This document shows, piece after piece, positions 1 through 6,470 of a stretch of 12,310 nucleotides of DNA. The stretch comes from Streptomyces violaceoruber. Its GTDB lineage: Bacteria > Actinomycetota > Actinomycetes > Streptomycetales > Streptomycetaceae. The position numbers and the translations under genes are program-made. The DNA is taken from NCBI GenBank assembly GCA_000720805.1, contig JODI01000146.1, positions 1-12,310 on the forward strand, read 5' to 3'. Within the stretch, counting starts at the first letter, position 1, and each line of letters opens with the position of its first letter. A model generated the notes under the pieces. The model ran no database searches. It was not told the origin of the DNA and saw nothing but the letters and a program-made list of their open reading frames with translations.

Positions 1-301
1 ACGAGTCTGCTCCAGCGAGCAACTCCCGTGGTCCTTCCTCACACACACCGGCCTCACCATCCATCCCCAGTCACCACAGAACTAACGAAAAACTCAGTAA
101 GGGCTGTCCCGAAAGTGACCTTCCAGGTCTCGCGACCTGATTCGGAGGGCCCGGACACGGGAGTTGTGGATGCCAACTCCGGTTGATCGGGCCTAGCAGA
201 GGACGTTGTGCCTCGCGGGATTTCCGCCGGCGGAGTGCCTGGACGGTGGGCCTCAGAGTCACGGGGTCAGGTTTCGCGCCTCACCGTCCACACCAGATGC
301 A
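1..301. other. Gene-poor left edge with hairpins
   Basis: I see no convincing coding region here. The stretch contains a perfect 6-bp hairpin (CAGGTC at 124-129, GACCTG at 134-139) and a larger stem-loop at 148-193 that is listed separately. The sequence GGGCTGTCCCGAAAGTGACC at 99-118 resembles the kind of terminal sequence seen at some Streptomyces insertion sequences, but no transposase or partner end is visible, so this is only a suggestion. A 63-codon minus-strand frame at 71-262 is Pro/Arg-rich and looks non-coding. Confidence 0.4.
148..193 (-). terminator. Stem-loop downstream of the SDR-TetR operon
   Basis: A two-part stem is visible. The outer arms are GGCCCG (148-153) and CGGGCC (188-193). 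The inner arms are 157-166 and 174-183, which pair over 10 positions with one mismatch around a 7-nt loop. It lies about 110 nt past the TetR stop codon in the direction of transcription. No T-run follows, which is common for Streptomyces terminators but also leaves the assignment uncertain. Confidence 0.3.
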
Positions 302-916
302 TCAGGTGATCAGGCCGGCGCTGATCAGCCAGATGTGTTCGCAGGTCGAAGATGCCTTCTGCAGCTCCTCGTGGGATTCCTGTGAGGCGTGGTAGAAGGT
401 CCGCTCGATCATCCAGCACAGGGCGCGTGCCATCGCCGACGCTTGCTCTGGTTCGGTGCCGGCCTCTACGCCGGCTCGTTCCAGAACGGCGGCGATGGCC
501 GTGATGAACAAGTCAGCTGTGTGGCTCCACAGCTCGCCGATCTCCGGCACGGTCAACGACAGGTCGATCGCCGTGCGCATGACCAGACCGTGCTCGTTCC
601 ACAGCTCGACCGTACGCCGCATGGCTGCTGCGATGGCCTGGCATGGCTCGTCGGCCTGCGCGGTGGCCCGGGACCGCTCCCACAGGTGCTCAACGGTTCG
701 GGCCACGAGCGCCGTGACCACTTCTTGCTTGGAGCCGAAGTAGAAGTACAGGGCGCCACGTGTGATGCCAGCGCCCTGCGCGATGTCGCCAACGGTCATG
801 GCGTCATAGCCCTGTTGCGCCAGCAGAGCTTCGCAGGTGTCGAGGATGGCCCGCTCCCGGACGTCACCCTTGCGTTCGGTGGTGCGTCGGCTCCGCGCGG
901 CGTGGTGGCCGGGCAT
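302..916 (-). CDS. TetR-family transcriptional regulator, EthR-like
   Basis: This is a 204-residue one-component repressor. The N-terminal helix-turn-helix is clear (about residues 30-60, with TVGDIAQGAGITRGALYFYF), followed by an all-helical ligand domain. The YFYFGSKQEVV segment, the EIGELW stretch, a MIERTFYHAS stretch and a C-terminal HIWLISAG resemble the EthR branch of TetR regulators; this is from memory of the family, not an alignment. A longer reading starts at 967, but I chose the ATG at 914-916 because it forms a TGATG junction with the stop of the upstream dehydrogenase, the usual sign of translational coupling. The ligand is unknown. It probably represses its own operon and the dehydrogenase. 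Confidence 0.88.
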   Translation of the reverse strand: MPGHHAARSRRTTERKGDVRERAILDTCEALLAQQGYDAMTVGDIAQGAGITRGALYFYFGSKQEVVTALVARTVEHLWERSRATAQADEPCQAIAAAMRRTVELWNEHGLVMRTAIDLSLTVPEIGELWSHTADLFITAIAAVLERAGVEAGTEPEQASAMARALCWMIERTFYHASQESHEELQKASSTCEHIWLISAGLIT

Positions 917-1764
917 CAGAGCTGAGCGCCCTCGGCGAAGTCGGTGGTACGGGAGAGCGTCTCCCACGCGCGGATGTCCTCGTCGACGGCCGTGCGCGCG
1001 GCGGTGACCAGTCGCAGCGCGTCCGAGCCCAGGACGAGGTGGGCCGGCGGCTGGTCGACCGACGCGATGTGCACGACGGCGTCCCCGGCCTTGGCCGGAT
1101 TGCCCAGCTGGTTCCCGCTGGCCTTCTGCCGCGCTTCACGGACGGGGGTGAACAGCTCGTCGTAGTCGTCGACGGACCGCGCGGTGCGTGTCATGGACCG
1201 TCCGGCCCAGTCGGTGCGGAAGGACCCGGGCTCGATCGCCGTCACGTGGATCCCGAACTGTGCGACCTCCTTGCCCAGTGCCTCGAGGATGCCTTCCAGG
1301 GCGAACTTGCTGCCGCAGTAGGCGGACAAGCCGGGCACGGCCATCAGCCCGCCCATGGAGGTGACGGCCATCAGGTGTCCGCGGCGGCGCCGGCGCATGT
1401 GGGGCAGGGCCGCCTGCAGCGTGGCCACTGTCCCGAATACGTTGACCTCGAACTGCCGCCGCACGTCGGCCAGCGGCGTTTCCTCGAAGGTGCCCTCCAG
1501 GCCGTAGCCCGCGTTGGCGACGACGACATCCAGGGGGCCGACGCTCTGCTCCACCTCCGTGATCACACTTGAGACGGCGGCGTCGTCGGTCACATCCAGG
1601 ATGCGGCCGTGAGCGTACCCGGGTTTGAGCCCTTCGAAGGCCCGCAGGTCCTCCTCGGAGCGGACCGTGCCGACGACGGTGTGCCCGGCGGTCAGGGCGG
1701 CTTGGGCGAAGGCACGTCCAAGGCCCGTGCTGACGCCGGTGATGAGCCACTTCTGCTGCTGCAC
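916..1764 (-). CDS. Short-chain dehydrogenase/reductase (classical SDR)
   Basis: This 282-residue NAD(P)H-dependent oxidoreductase has all the classical SDR signatures: the nucleotide-binding TGVSTGLG at residues 9-16, NAG at 84-86, the helix-4 Asn at 109 (VNVFG), the catalytic Ser at about 136, and YCGSK giving Tyr149 and Lys153. An EPGSFRTDW segment follows near 178-186, as is typical. The start is GTG at 1762-1764 with a strong GGAGGA ribosome site 5 nt upstream. It is the first gene of a two-gene operon whose second member is an EthR-like TetR regulator, joined by a one-base stop/start overlap. The substrate cannot be told from sequence; EthR relatives often sit beside oxidoreductases they control, so induction by a small lipophilic compound is an inference. 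Confidence 0.92.
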   Translation of the reverse strand: MQQQKWLITGVSTGLGRAFAQAALTAGHTVVGTVRSEEDLRAFEGLKPGYAHGRILDVTDDAAVSSVITEVEQSVGPLDVVVANAGYGLEGTFEETPLADVRRQFEVNVFGTVATLQAALPHMRRRRRGHLMAVTSMGGLMAVPGLSAYCGSKFALEGILEALGKEVAQFGIHVTAIEPGSFRTDWAGRSMTRTARSVDDYDELFTPVREARQKASGNQLGNPAKAGDAVVHIASVDQPPAHLVLGSDALRLVTAARTAVDEDIRAWETLSRTTDFAEGAQL

Positions 1765-1840
1765 TGTTCCTCCAGAAAGGTCTCGCGAGGAGCTGGACTA
1801 CCCCCTCAGTCAGAAAGTCTACACAGCGTCGAATTTTATC

Positions 1841-1880
1841 AGCGTGATGTTGATTCTATTGCCTCCAACGGCATCACGCT
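1841..1880 (-). promoter_or_regulatory. Inverted repeat upstream of SDR-TetR operon, candidate operator
   Basis: AGCGTGATG (1841-1849) and CATCACGCT (1872-1880) form a perfect 9-bp inverted repeat with 22 bp between the arms. It lies about 75-115 bp upstream of the SDR start in an unusually AT-rich patch. The position suits a promoter region and operator for the TetR protein encoded in the operon. The arm spacing is wider than in most TetR operators, so two half sites or a hairpin of another role are possible. I could not pick a convincing -35/-10 pair. Confidence 0.4.
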
Positions 1881-1988
1881 CATCGGCCTGCGGTCCCCGG
1901 TCACGCCGCCCGCTTGAGCTCGTGTCCGGAAGGCGTGGAGCGCCAGCCGTCAACCTTCGTCCGCTTCGACGGCGACAGGGTCCCGGAA

Positions 1989-2003
1989 GGGGCCGCTGGC
2001 CCC
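1989..2003. other. Short perfect hairpin beside the ISAs1 remnant
   Basis: GGGGCC and GGCCCC pair perfectly around a 3-nt loop, followed by a CCCCGGGG palindrome at 2000-2007. It lies about 35 bp past the stop codon of the transposase remnant, so it could be a terminator or part of the old insertion-sequence end. The rest of 1881-2038 shows no gene. Confidence 0.3.
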
Positions 2004-2038
2004 GGGGCCATTGCGTGCAGTCGATCTGTCCAGGCTGA

Positions 2039-2152
2039 TCAGGTGATGCCGAGGGCTGTCAGGGGTCGCTGTGGAAGGCGGGCGGTATGACGGCAGGCGG
2101 CGGCGATGTTGGTCCGGCCGTCCTGGCGGAACACGCTGATCGCGAGGTTGCT
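2039..2152 (-). pseudogene. ISAs1-family transposase, C-terminal remnant
   Basis: The minus strand encodes a transposase tail of roughly 38 residues, with NLAISVFRQDGRTNIAAA followed by a basic segment and a stop codon (TGA at 2039-2041). This matches my knowledge of the C-terminus of ISAs1-family (H-repeat type) transposases, where an R/SNLAIS stretch precedes NIA and a short basic tail. Upstream of the Ser-Asn-Leu, the frame turns into antisense of the quinone oxidoreductase, so the rest of the transposase is gone. The junction is near 2150-2155. It marks an old insertion or deletion at the left end of the oxidoreductase fragment. Confidence 0.72.
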
Positions 2153-2408
2153 GGCGGAGGTGACGGAGCCGCACGCCGGCCCCGGGCAGGTGCGGGTGAG
2201 GATCGTGGCCGCCGCCGTCAACCCCATCGACTTCAGGATCCGCCGCGGCTGGGTCCAGGAGATGATGGGCCCTGTGTCCTTCCCCGCCGTCCCCGGCATG
2301 GAAGCGGCCGGCATCGTCGACGAGCTGGGGGAGGGCGTCACCGGTGTCTCGGTCGGGGACGAGGTGATGGCCTGGACCGAGACCGGCGCCTACGCCGAGT
2401 ACGCCCTG
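2151..2408 (+). pseudogene. Quinone oxidoreductase (zinc-type ADH superfamily), N-terminal piece
   Basis: About 86 codons match the GroES-like catalytic domain of a medium-chain NADPH:quinone oxidoreductase: PGQVRVRIVAAAVNPIDFR, then PGMEAAGIVDELGEGV, then VGDEVMAWTETGAYAEYAL. The true start is missing: the first residues readable in this frame (from the ATG at 2106) are antisense to the ISAs1 remnant, and homology starts at about 2151. After 2408 the frame runs into a foreign transposase fragment. The last 25 bp are repeated at 4387-4411, where the rest of the protein resumes in phase. The piece cannot encode a working enzyme, since the Rossmann domain is separated by about 2 kb. Confidence 0.85.
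2384..2408 (+). repeat. 25-bp direct repeat, left copy
   Basis: This exact 25-bp sequence, encoding the GAYAEYAL stretch of the quinone oxidoreductase, occurs again at 4387-4411 in the same orientation. The bases on either side differ (C versus G before, G versus C after), so 25 bp is the full identity. The two copies bracket the transposase fragment, the exporter gene and the small upstream frame. Confidence 0.95.
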
Positions 2409-2648
2409 GCCTCGGGCTGCGGCAGACCGGCCAGCACCCGCCGAAGTCGCGGCACATCGACGTTCCCGCAGTTGAGCGCCTCGTATATCGCGCCGTGCCC
2501 GCGCCGGTACTAGGCCGTCAGCGTGAGGTCCACCGGCGTGGTCACCGGCCCGTCCGCACACAACAATGCGTCGGTCAGCTCGAACAACGGGTCCCCGCGC
2601 GCGGTCAGGCAGTCGAAGAAGTCATCCCGGAATGCCGTCGCTGGCCTC
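2409..2648 (-). pseudogene. DDE transposase (NF041680/IS701-like), N-terminal remnant with nonsense codon
   Basis: Read on the minus strand, this gives FRDDFFDCLTARGDPLFELT, then ALLCADGPVTTPVDLTLTA, then a TAG stop at 2510-2512, and in the same frame YRRGHGAIYEALNCGNVDV and PRLRRVLAGLPQPE. This is the start of a transposase type that is abundant in Streptomyces. Family members have an acidic or basic codon where the stop lies, so this is a nonsense mutation. Only about the first 75 residues remain. The fragment ends exactly where the 25-bp oxidoreductase repeat begins. Its beginning overlaps the last codons of the exporter gene in another frame, so exporter and transposase are joined near 2645. 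It is non-functional. Confidence 0.88.
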
Positions 2649-4088
2649 GTCGGGGGCCGCGGGTGCCGTGAACTTCCGCCGACTGTCGGCGGGCCTGGCG
2701 CCGCGCAGGCCGAAGGCGGAGACCGCCGCCCCCAGCAGCACCATGACCAACGGGACGACGAGCGCGGTGCGGTAGGCATCCAGCACCGCGCCCGGTGAGC
2801 CATCGGCGCCAACCTCGGCGATCCCGAACACCGCGGTCACCGCGGAGATCCCGACCGCCGAGCCGAACTGGGTGAACGTGTACAGCAACCCGCCGGCCAG
2901 GCCCTGCTCCTCCTTGGCCACACTGTCGGTCGCCGCGATGGTGAGCGGACCGTAGGCGAGGGCGAAGGCGGTGCCCGCGATGATCAGGCTCGGAAACATC
3001 ACCGCGTACGACCAGTCCATCTCGACCGGCAGGAAGAGCCCGTAGGCCACGATCGCCAGCAGGAAGCCGCCGAAGATCACCCGGCTGTTGCCGTAGCGGT
3101 TCACCAAGCGCGGGGTGAGGGTGGGCGCCAGCACGGCGTCGCAGCCCATCACGGTCAGCGCGATCGCGGTCTGCAGGGAGGACCAGCCGCGCAGCTCCTG
3201 CAGGTAGAGCGTGATGATGAACTGGAAGCCGAAGAACGCGCCCAGAAAGAGCAGCGCGGCGAGGTCGGCCCGCACCATCGCGGCCTTGCGGAAGATTCCC
3301 AGCCGGACGAGCGGCGTTTTGGCGCGCCGTTCGATCACGATGAACGCCGCCACCAGCGCCAGCCCGGCGGCGAGCGCGCCGAGGGTCAGCCCGAGCCCTT
3401 CGCCGCGGTGCTCGAGCCGGACGATGCCGTAGGCGAGCAGCAGCATCGCGGCGGCGGCACTGGCCGCGCCGAGCAGGTCGTAGCCGTGCTGCGTGGGCTC
3501 GGGGCGGGCCTCGGCCGGCAGCAGCCTGAGCGCCGCGAGCAGGATGGCGCCGGCCAAGAACACGGGGGCGAAGAACACCCAGCGCCAGCCGAGTTCGGTC
3601 AGCAGCCCGCCGATGACGAGGCCCAGCGAGAAGCCCCCGGCGCCGACGCCGGCGAAGACCAGCAGGGCCTTGTCGCGCTGCGGCCCCTCCGGATACGAGG
3701 TCGTGATGATCGACATGGCGGCGGGAGTCATGAACGCCGCCGCCACGCCGGTGACAAACCGGGCCGCGACCAGCATCCAGCCGTTGACCGCGAAGCCGCC
3801 CAGCATGGAGAAGACCAGGAAGACGCCCAGCCCGGCGAGAAACATCCGCCGCCTGCCCAGCAGATCGGCGGCGCGGCCGCCGAGCAGGGTGAAACCGGCG
3901 TAGCCGAGCACGTAGCCACTCATCACCCACGCCGCGGTGCCGGTGGTCAGGCCGAGGTCGGCGCGGATGGTGGGAACGGCAACGGCCAGCATGGCGACGT
4001 CGCTGCCCTCAAGGAAGATCGTGCCGCACAGGACGAGCAGCAGAGCCCAGGATGGTCCGCTCTCGCGGGCCGCGGGGACGGTCGACAC
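2622..4088 (-). CDS. MFS drug exporter, DHA2 (EmrB/QacA) type
   Basis: This 488-residue integral membrane protein has about 14 hydrophobic helices, the hallmark of the DHA2 proton-coupled exporters. The loop 2-3 motif A is clear (GGRAADLLGRRRMFLAG), and a glycine-rich motif C-like stretch lies in helix 5 (GVGAGGFSLGLVIGG). It should export drugs or secondary metabolites in exchange for protons. An upstream GTG at 4101-4103 is in frame, but I prefer the GTG at 4086-4088 because GAGGAG lies 7 nt before it. The last ten or so residues (about 2622-2655) are encoded by DNA that also encodes the start of a transposase remnant, so the natural C-terminus may have been replaced. All helices appear intact. 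The gene sits inside a split oxidoreductase, pointing to acquisition by insertion. Confidence 0.9.
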   Translation of the reverse strand: MSTVPAARESGPSWALLLVLCGTIFLEGSDVAMLAVAVPTIRADLGLTTGTAAWVMSGYVLGYAGFTLLGGRAADLLGRRRMFLAGLGVFLVFSMLGGFAVNGWMLVAARFVTGVAAAFMTPAAMSIITTSYPEGPQRDKALLVFAGVGAGGFSLGLVIGGLLTELGWRWVFFAPVFLAGAILLAALRLLPAEARPEPTQHGYDLLGAASAAAAMLLLAYGIVRLEHRGEGLGLTLGALAAGLALVAAFIVIERRAKTPLVRLGIFRKAAMVRADLAALLFLGAFFGFQFIITLYLQELRGWSSLQTAIALTVMGCDAVLAPTLTPRLVNRYGNSRVIFGGFLLAIVAYGLFLPVEMDWSYAVMFPSLIIAGTAFALAYGPLTIAATDSVAKEEQGLAGGLLYTFTQFGSAVGISAVTAVFGIAEVGADGSPGAVLDAYRTALVVPLVMVLLGAAVSAFGLRGARPADSRRKFTAPAAPDEASDGIPG

Positions 4089-4099
4089 GGAGGCGCTCC

Positions 4100-4327
4100 T
4101 CACCCGTTGGGCCGCTTGGTCGACTCCGGCTCATCAGCGACGGACGCCGTCCGTCGCGCAAGCTGCTGGGTCCCAGCCGCGTCGCCCGTGCCCGCACGTC
4201 GAACCATCCATCCCGCAGCCCCCACAATGACCATGGCCGCGACCGTACCGAGCAGCAAGCAACCCAGGCCACATCTTTTGTCTGTGACCCGGAGGTTCGC
4301 GTGGGTAGCCAGCAGCTTGAGTTTCAA
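4100..4327 (-). CDS. Possible small single-pass membrane protein upstream of the exporter
   Basis: A 75-residue frame from TTG (4325-4327) encodes one clear hydrophobic helix (GCLLLGTVAAMVIVGAAGW) flanked by basic residues and a polar tail. Its TGA stop (4100-4102) lies in the ribosome-binding region of the exporter (GGGTGAGGAG), a layout expected for translational coupling. Against it, no good ribosome site precedes the TTG, and I do not recognise the sequence. The proposed start also overlaps the 17-bp motif at 4315-4331. It could be a real accessory peptide of the exporter, a leader peptide, or chance. Confidence 0.38.
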   Translation of the reverse strand: MKLKLLATHANLRVTDKRCGLGCLLLGTVAAMVIVGAAGWMVRRAGTGDAAGTQQLARRTASVADEPESTKRPNG

Positions 4328-4331
4328 CCTC
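4315..4331 (+). repeat. 17-bp dispersed motif, copy 1
   Basis: GCTTGAGTTTCAACCTC here matches GCTTGAGTTTTAACCTC at 6471-6487 at 16 of 17 positions, in the same orientation 2156 bp away. On the minus strand it reads with a TTGA-AAC-TCAA core, reminiscent of MerR-type promoter operators. It also lies at the edge of foreign DNA, so it may be the end of a mobile element. Neither role is proven. Confidence 0.6.
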
Positions 4332-4340
4332 TGCCTGCAG

Positions 4341-4354
4341 CTGCGGCGCCGCAG
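4341..4354. promoter_or_regulatory. Perfect 14-bp palindrome upstream of the exporter cassette
   Basis: CTGCGGCGCCGCAG is its own reverse complement. It lies 10 bp from the 17-bp motif and about 250 bp upstream of the exporter start, just inside the inserted block. It may be a regulator site or just a GC-rich coincidence; no promoter could be fixed next to it. Confidence 0.3.
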
Positions 4355-4386
4355 AGATTACGCAACACCAGCAGGACGGGCCTTCG

Positions 4387-4411
4387 CGGCGCCTACGCCG
4401 AGTACGCCCTG
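4387..4411 (+). repeat. 25-bp direct repeat, right copy
   Basis: This copy is identical to 2384-2408. Both copies occupy the same codon phase of the oxidoreductase, and the protein continues correctly from this copy (GAYAEYAL then PADFPPKPAGL). Recombination between the copies would remove 2003 bp and rejoin the two pieces in frame. Confidence 0.95.
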
Positions 4412-4756
4412 CCCGCGGACTTCCCGCCCAAGCCGGCCGGCCTCGGCTGGGAGACGGCCGCCGCGCTGCCCGTGGCCGTCGAGACCTCCGACCGTGTGCT
4501 GGGTGAGCTCGCGGTGGGCCCGGGCGAGACGCTGCTGATCCACGGAGCCGCGAGCGTGGTCGGCTCCGTCGGCGTCCAGCTCGCCGTGGCCCGCGGTGCC
4601 ACCGTGATCGGTACGGCATCCGAGTCCAACCACCACTACCTGCGCTCTCTCGGCGCGATCCCCGTGGCGTACGGCGACGGCCTCGCCGACCGGGTCCGCG
4701 CCGTCGCCCCGCAGGGCGTCGACGCCGTCTACGACGTCGCCGGCATCGACGCGCTG
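4387..4756 (+). pseudogene. Quinone oxidoreductase, central/Rossmann piece
   Basis: This continues the oxidoreductase broken at 2408. It encodes PKPAGLGWETAAALPVAVET, then the NADPH-binding core with HGAASVVGSVGVQLAVARGA, then VIGTASESNHHYLRSLGAIP and DAVYDVAGIDAL. At about 4756 the homology stops and the sequence turns, in another frame, into the end of an FAD monooxygenase. The C-terminal catalytic segment of the enzyme is therefore lost, as well as the N-terminus. The frame stays open to about 4930 but is no longer meaningful. Confidence 0.87.
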
Positions 4757-5025
4757 GGGCCGCCGCTCTCTGCACCGGGCCCACCGTCGAAGCCGCGCTC
4801 GCCCGCTACGACGCCGAGCGCCGACCGCGCAGCCAAGCCGTCGCGCAGGCTGCCCGGCAGGCCGGGCGCATGGGCCGGCAACTCTCCCATCCGCTGGCCG
4901 TCACCCTGCGGAACACGGCGATGCGGCTGACACCGTCCCGCGTGGCAACGCGCATGATCCTTCGACACCACGCCTGGGTCCCGCCACAGCTGAACACCGC
5001 CGGTGCCGCGCGGGCGAGGCCTTGA
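4757..5025 (+). pseudogene. FAD-dependent monooxygenase, C-terminal remnant
   Basis: In the frame ending with TGA at 5023-5025 the sequence reads AAALCTGPTVEAALARYDAE, then RRPRSQAVAQAARQAGRMG, then LSHPLAVTLRNTAMRLTPSR and a WVPPQL segment. This is the tail of UbiH/PHBH-type flavoprotein monooxygenases, where YxxERRPR follows the FAD domain. Only about 88 codons remain. The FAD-binding GxGxxG and substrate domain are absent, and the left end is fused directly to the oxidoreductase piece. It ends 86 bp before the sigma-factor gene and is surely inactive. Confidence 0.75.
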
Positions 5026-5111
5026 GGGGCGCAACCGAACTTCCTGCCAGGGCGCCTGTTGCACCTGTGGCCGAAGCGGACACGTAAGGGCAGACGCAAC
5101 GGAAGGAAGCC

Positions 5112-5645
5112 ATGCCCATCGATACCGAGGCCCAGTTCACGGACGTGTACCGGGCTCACTACGAGGACGTGCTCAGGTTCGTGCGCCGGCGCGCCCACCC
5201 GATGAACGTCGACGACATCGTCGCCGAGACCTTCCTCGCCGCGTGGCGTCGACGGCGGGAACTTCCCAAGGAGCCTCGGCCGTGGCTGTTCGGCACGGCC
5301 CGCAAGGTGATGCTGAACGCGAACCGGGGCATGCGCCGGTACTCCGCGCTCGCGGTGCGCATCCAGGAGGCCGGAGAGGGAGGTGCGGGCGTTGTGACGG
5401 TCGATCCGGCCGCCTTCGTGGACAGCAGGATGGACCTGGCCGCCGCCTGGCGCTCCCTTGCCGCCGCCGATCAGGAGGTCCTCGCCCTGCACATCTGGGA
5501 GGAGCTCTCCACGAAGGACGCGGCGACGGTTCTCGGCTGCACCCGGGCCGCCTACGCCATGCGCCTGACCCGGGCCAGGCGCCGGCTGGCCGGTCTGCTC
5601 GGCACCTCGGCCGCCGCCTCGCCCGCCCTCGCCACGTCCCACTGA
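5112..5645 (+). CDS. ECF-type RNA polymerase sigma factor
   Basis: This 177-residue protein has region 2 at about residues 8-50 (YRAHYEDVLRFVRRRA, DDIVAETFLAAWRR) and region 4 at about 112-160 (ADQEVLALHIWEELSTKDAA, then a helix-turn-helix and RARRRLAGLL). Region 2.2 is as expected of extracytoplasmic-function sigma-70 factors, which direct RNA polymerase to a small stress or envelope regulon. The ATG at 5112 has a GGAAGGA ribosome site. The next gene starts 15 bp after the stop and encodes a membrane protein, the usual arrangement for a sigma factor and its membrane-bound regulator. Many ECF factors transcribe their own operon; I could not identify a confident promoter in 5026-5111. Confidence 0.93.
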   Translation: MPIDTEAQFTDVYRAHYEDVLRFVRRRAHPMNVDDIVAETFLAAWRRRRELPKEPRPWLFGTARKVMLNANRGMRRYSALAVRIQEAGEGGAGVVTVDPAAFVDSRMDLAAAWRSLAAADQEVLALHIWEELSTKDAATVLGCTRAAYAMRLTRARRRLAGLLGTSAAASPALATSH

Positions 5646-5660
5646 CAGGAGACCCCTCAC

Positions 5661-6470
5661 ATGAACAACAACGACCTGCTCTCCCGCCTCGCCGAACTCG
5701 ACGCCGCTCCCCTCACCGAGCCGTCCGCCGCCGAGATCGACCGCGAGGAGACGCTGCTCAGGCGGATTCTCGACGACACCCAACGGCCCGCGCGCAGTGC
5801 CGGCGCTGCCTTCCGCCGCCCGCTCGTGCGCCGGGTGGGCTTCACCCTGGCCGGTGCGCTCGCCGTCGGCGGGGCCTTCGTCTCCGTGACCGGCGGTCTG
5901 CCGGGCACGGGTGGCACCGGACCGTTGCCCTCGGCGGAACTGGCCAGTTGGACGGGTACGCCCAAGGGGCTGGACACCGCCCACGGCAAGGGCTCCCGCG
6001 CCGCCGGCCACTGCCTGGACGCGACGAAGCGCATGGGCACCGTCACCGGCACCGGCACCGGCACCCCGAAGGTCAGCAACGCCGACATCCGCGGCGACGT
6101 GGCCTCCATGGTCATCACACGGTCGGGCGACGCGGCTTACTGCCTGGCCGGCTCGGACGGCACCGTCGCCATGACCATCTCCCCGGTGGGCGCGCCGCCC
6201 GCCCGCGAGATCGCCCTGGACACCTACGGGGCCCGGGGAAGCGGTGACGAGGAGTTCAACTACGTGGTCGGCACGGCGGGCTCCGACGTCAAGAAGGTCG
6301 TGGTGAACGATCACGGCAAGACAGTCCGCGCCACGCTCCAGGGCGGCCGCTGGACCGCGTGGTGGCCCGACGGCCAGCCGGAGGGCCTGCTCACCGGCAC
6401 GTTCACCGTCACCTTCACGGACGGGTCCACCCATACGGTCACCGCGAAGTCGTTGATCGACAGGGACTGA
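5661..6470 (+). CDS. Single-pass membrane protein, putative partner of the ECF sigma factor
   Basis: This 269-residue protein has a charged cytoplasmic N-terminus of about 55 residues (MNNNDLLSRLAELDAAPLTE, then EIDREETLLRRIL), one transmembrane helix at about 58-78 and a secreted domain of about 190 residues. The external part has two cysteines (118 and 161) that could form a disulfide, and a short Thr-Gly run (127-135) from a GGCACC microrepeat at 6043-6065. The start ATG has AGGAGA 8 nt upstream and follows the sigma gene by 15 bp. I see no zinc-binding HxxxCxxC of classical ZAS anti-sigma factors. A similar layout is known from Streptomyces sigma/membrane-protein pairs of unknown mechanism, so an anti-sigma or signal-sensing role is inferred from context. 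Confidence 0.8.
   Translation: MNNNDLLSRLAELDAAPLTEPSAAEIDREETLLRRILDDTQRPARSAGAAFRRPLVRRVGFTLAGALAVGGAFVSVTGGLPGTGGTGPLPSAELASWTGTPKGLDTAHGKGSRAAGHCLDATKRMGTVTGTGTGTPKVSNADIRGDVASMVITRSGDAAYCLAGSDGTVAMTISPVGAPPAREIALDTYGARGSGDEEFNYVVGTAGSDVKKVVVNDHGKTVRATLQGGRWTAWWPDGQPEGLLTGTFTVTFTDGSTHTVTAKSLIDRD

Noticed and set aside
1039..1572. Plus-strand frame opposite the SDR gene
   Set aside because: It is antisense to a complete SDR gene with intact catalytic motifs and has no recognisable protein features.
2106..2513. Complete small oxidoreductase-like gene starting at the ATG at 2106
   Set aside because: The first 15 codons are antisense of a transposase and the last 35 are antisense of another; only the middle is oxidoreductase, so it is a fragment.
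2605..3930. Long minus-strand frame overlapping the exporter
   Set aside because: It is the +1 shadow of the real exporter gene, extremely Arg-rich and lacking membrane helices.
3408..4538. Long plus-strand frame antisense to the exporter
   Set aside because: It mirrors the exporter codons in a high-GC genome, is full of Arg/Gly/Ala/Gln runs with no domain, and runs through the cassette boundary into the oxidoreductase piece.
4806..6434. 542-codon minus-strand frame opposite the sigma operon
   Set aside because: Composition is Gly/Arg/His-rich without recognisable motifs, it spans several unrelated plus-strand genes and remnants, and the plus-strand genes have clear families and ribosome sites.
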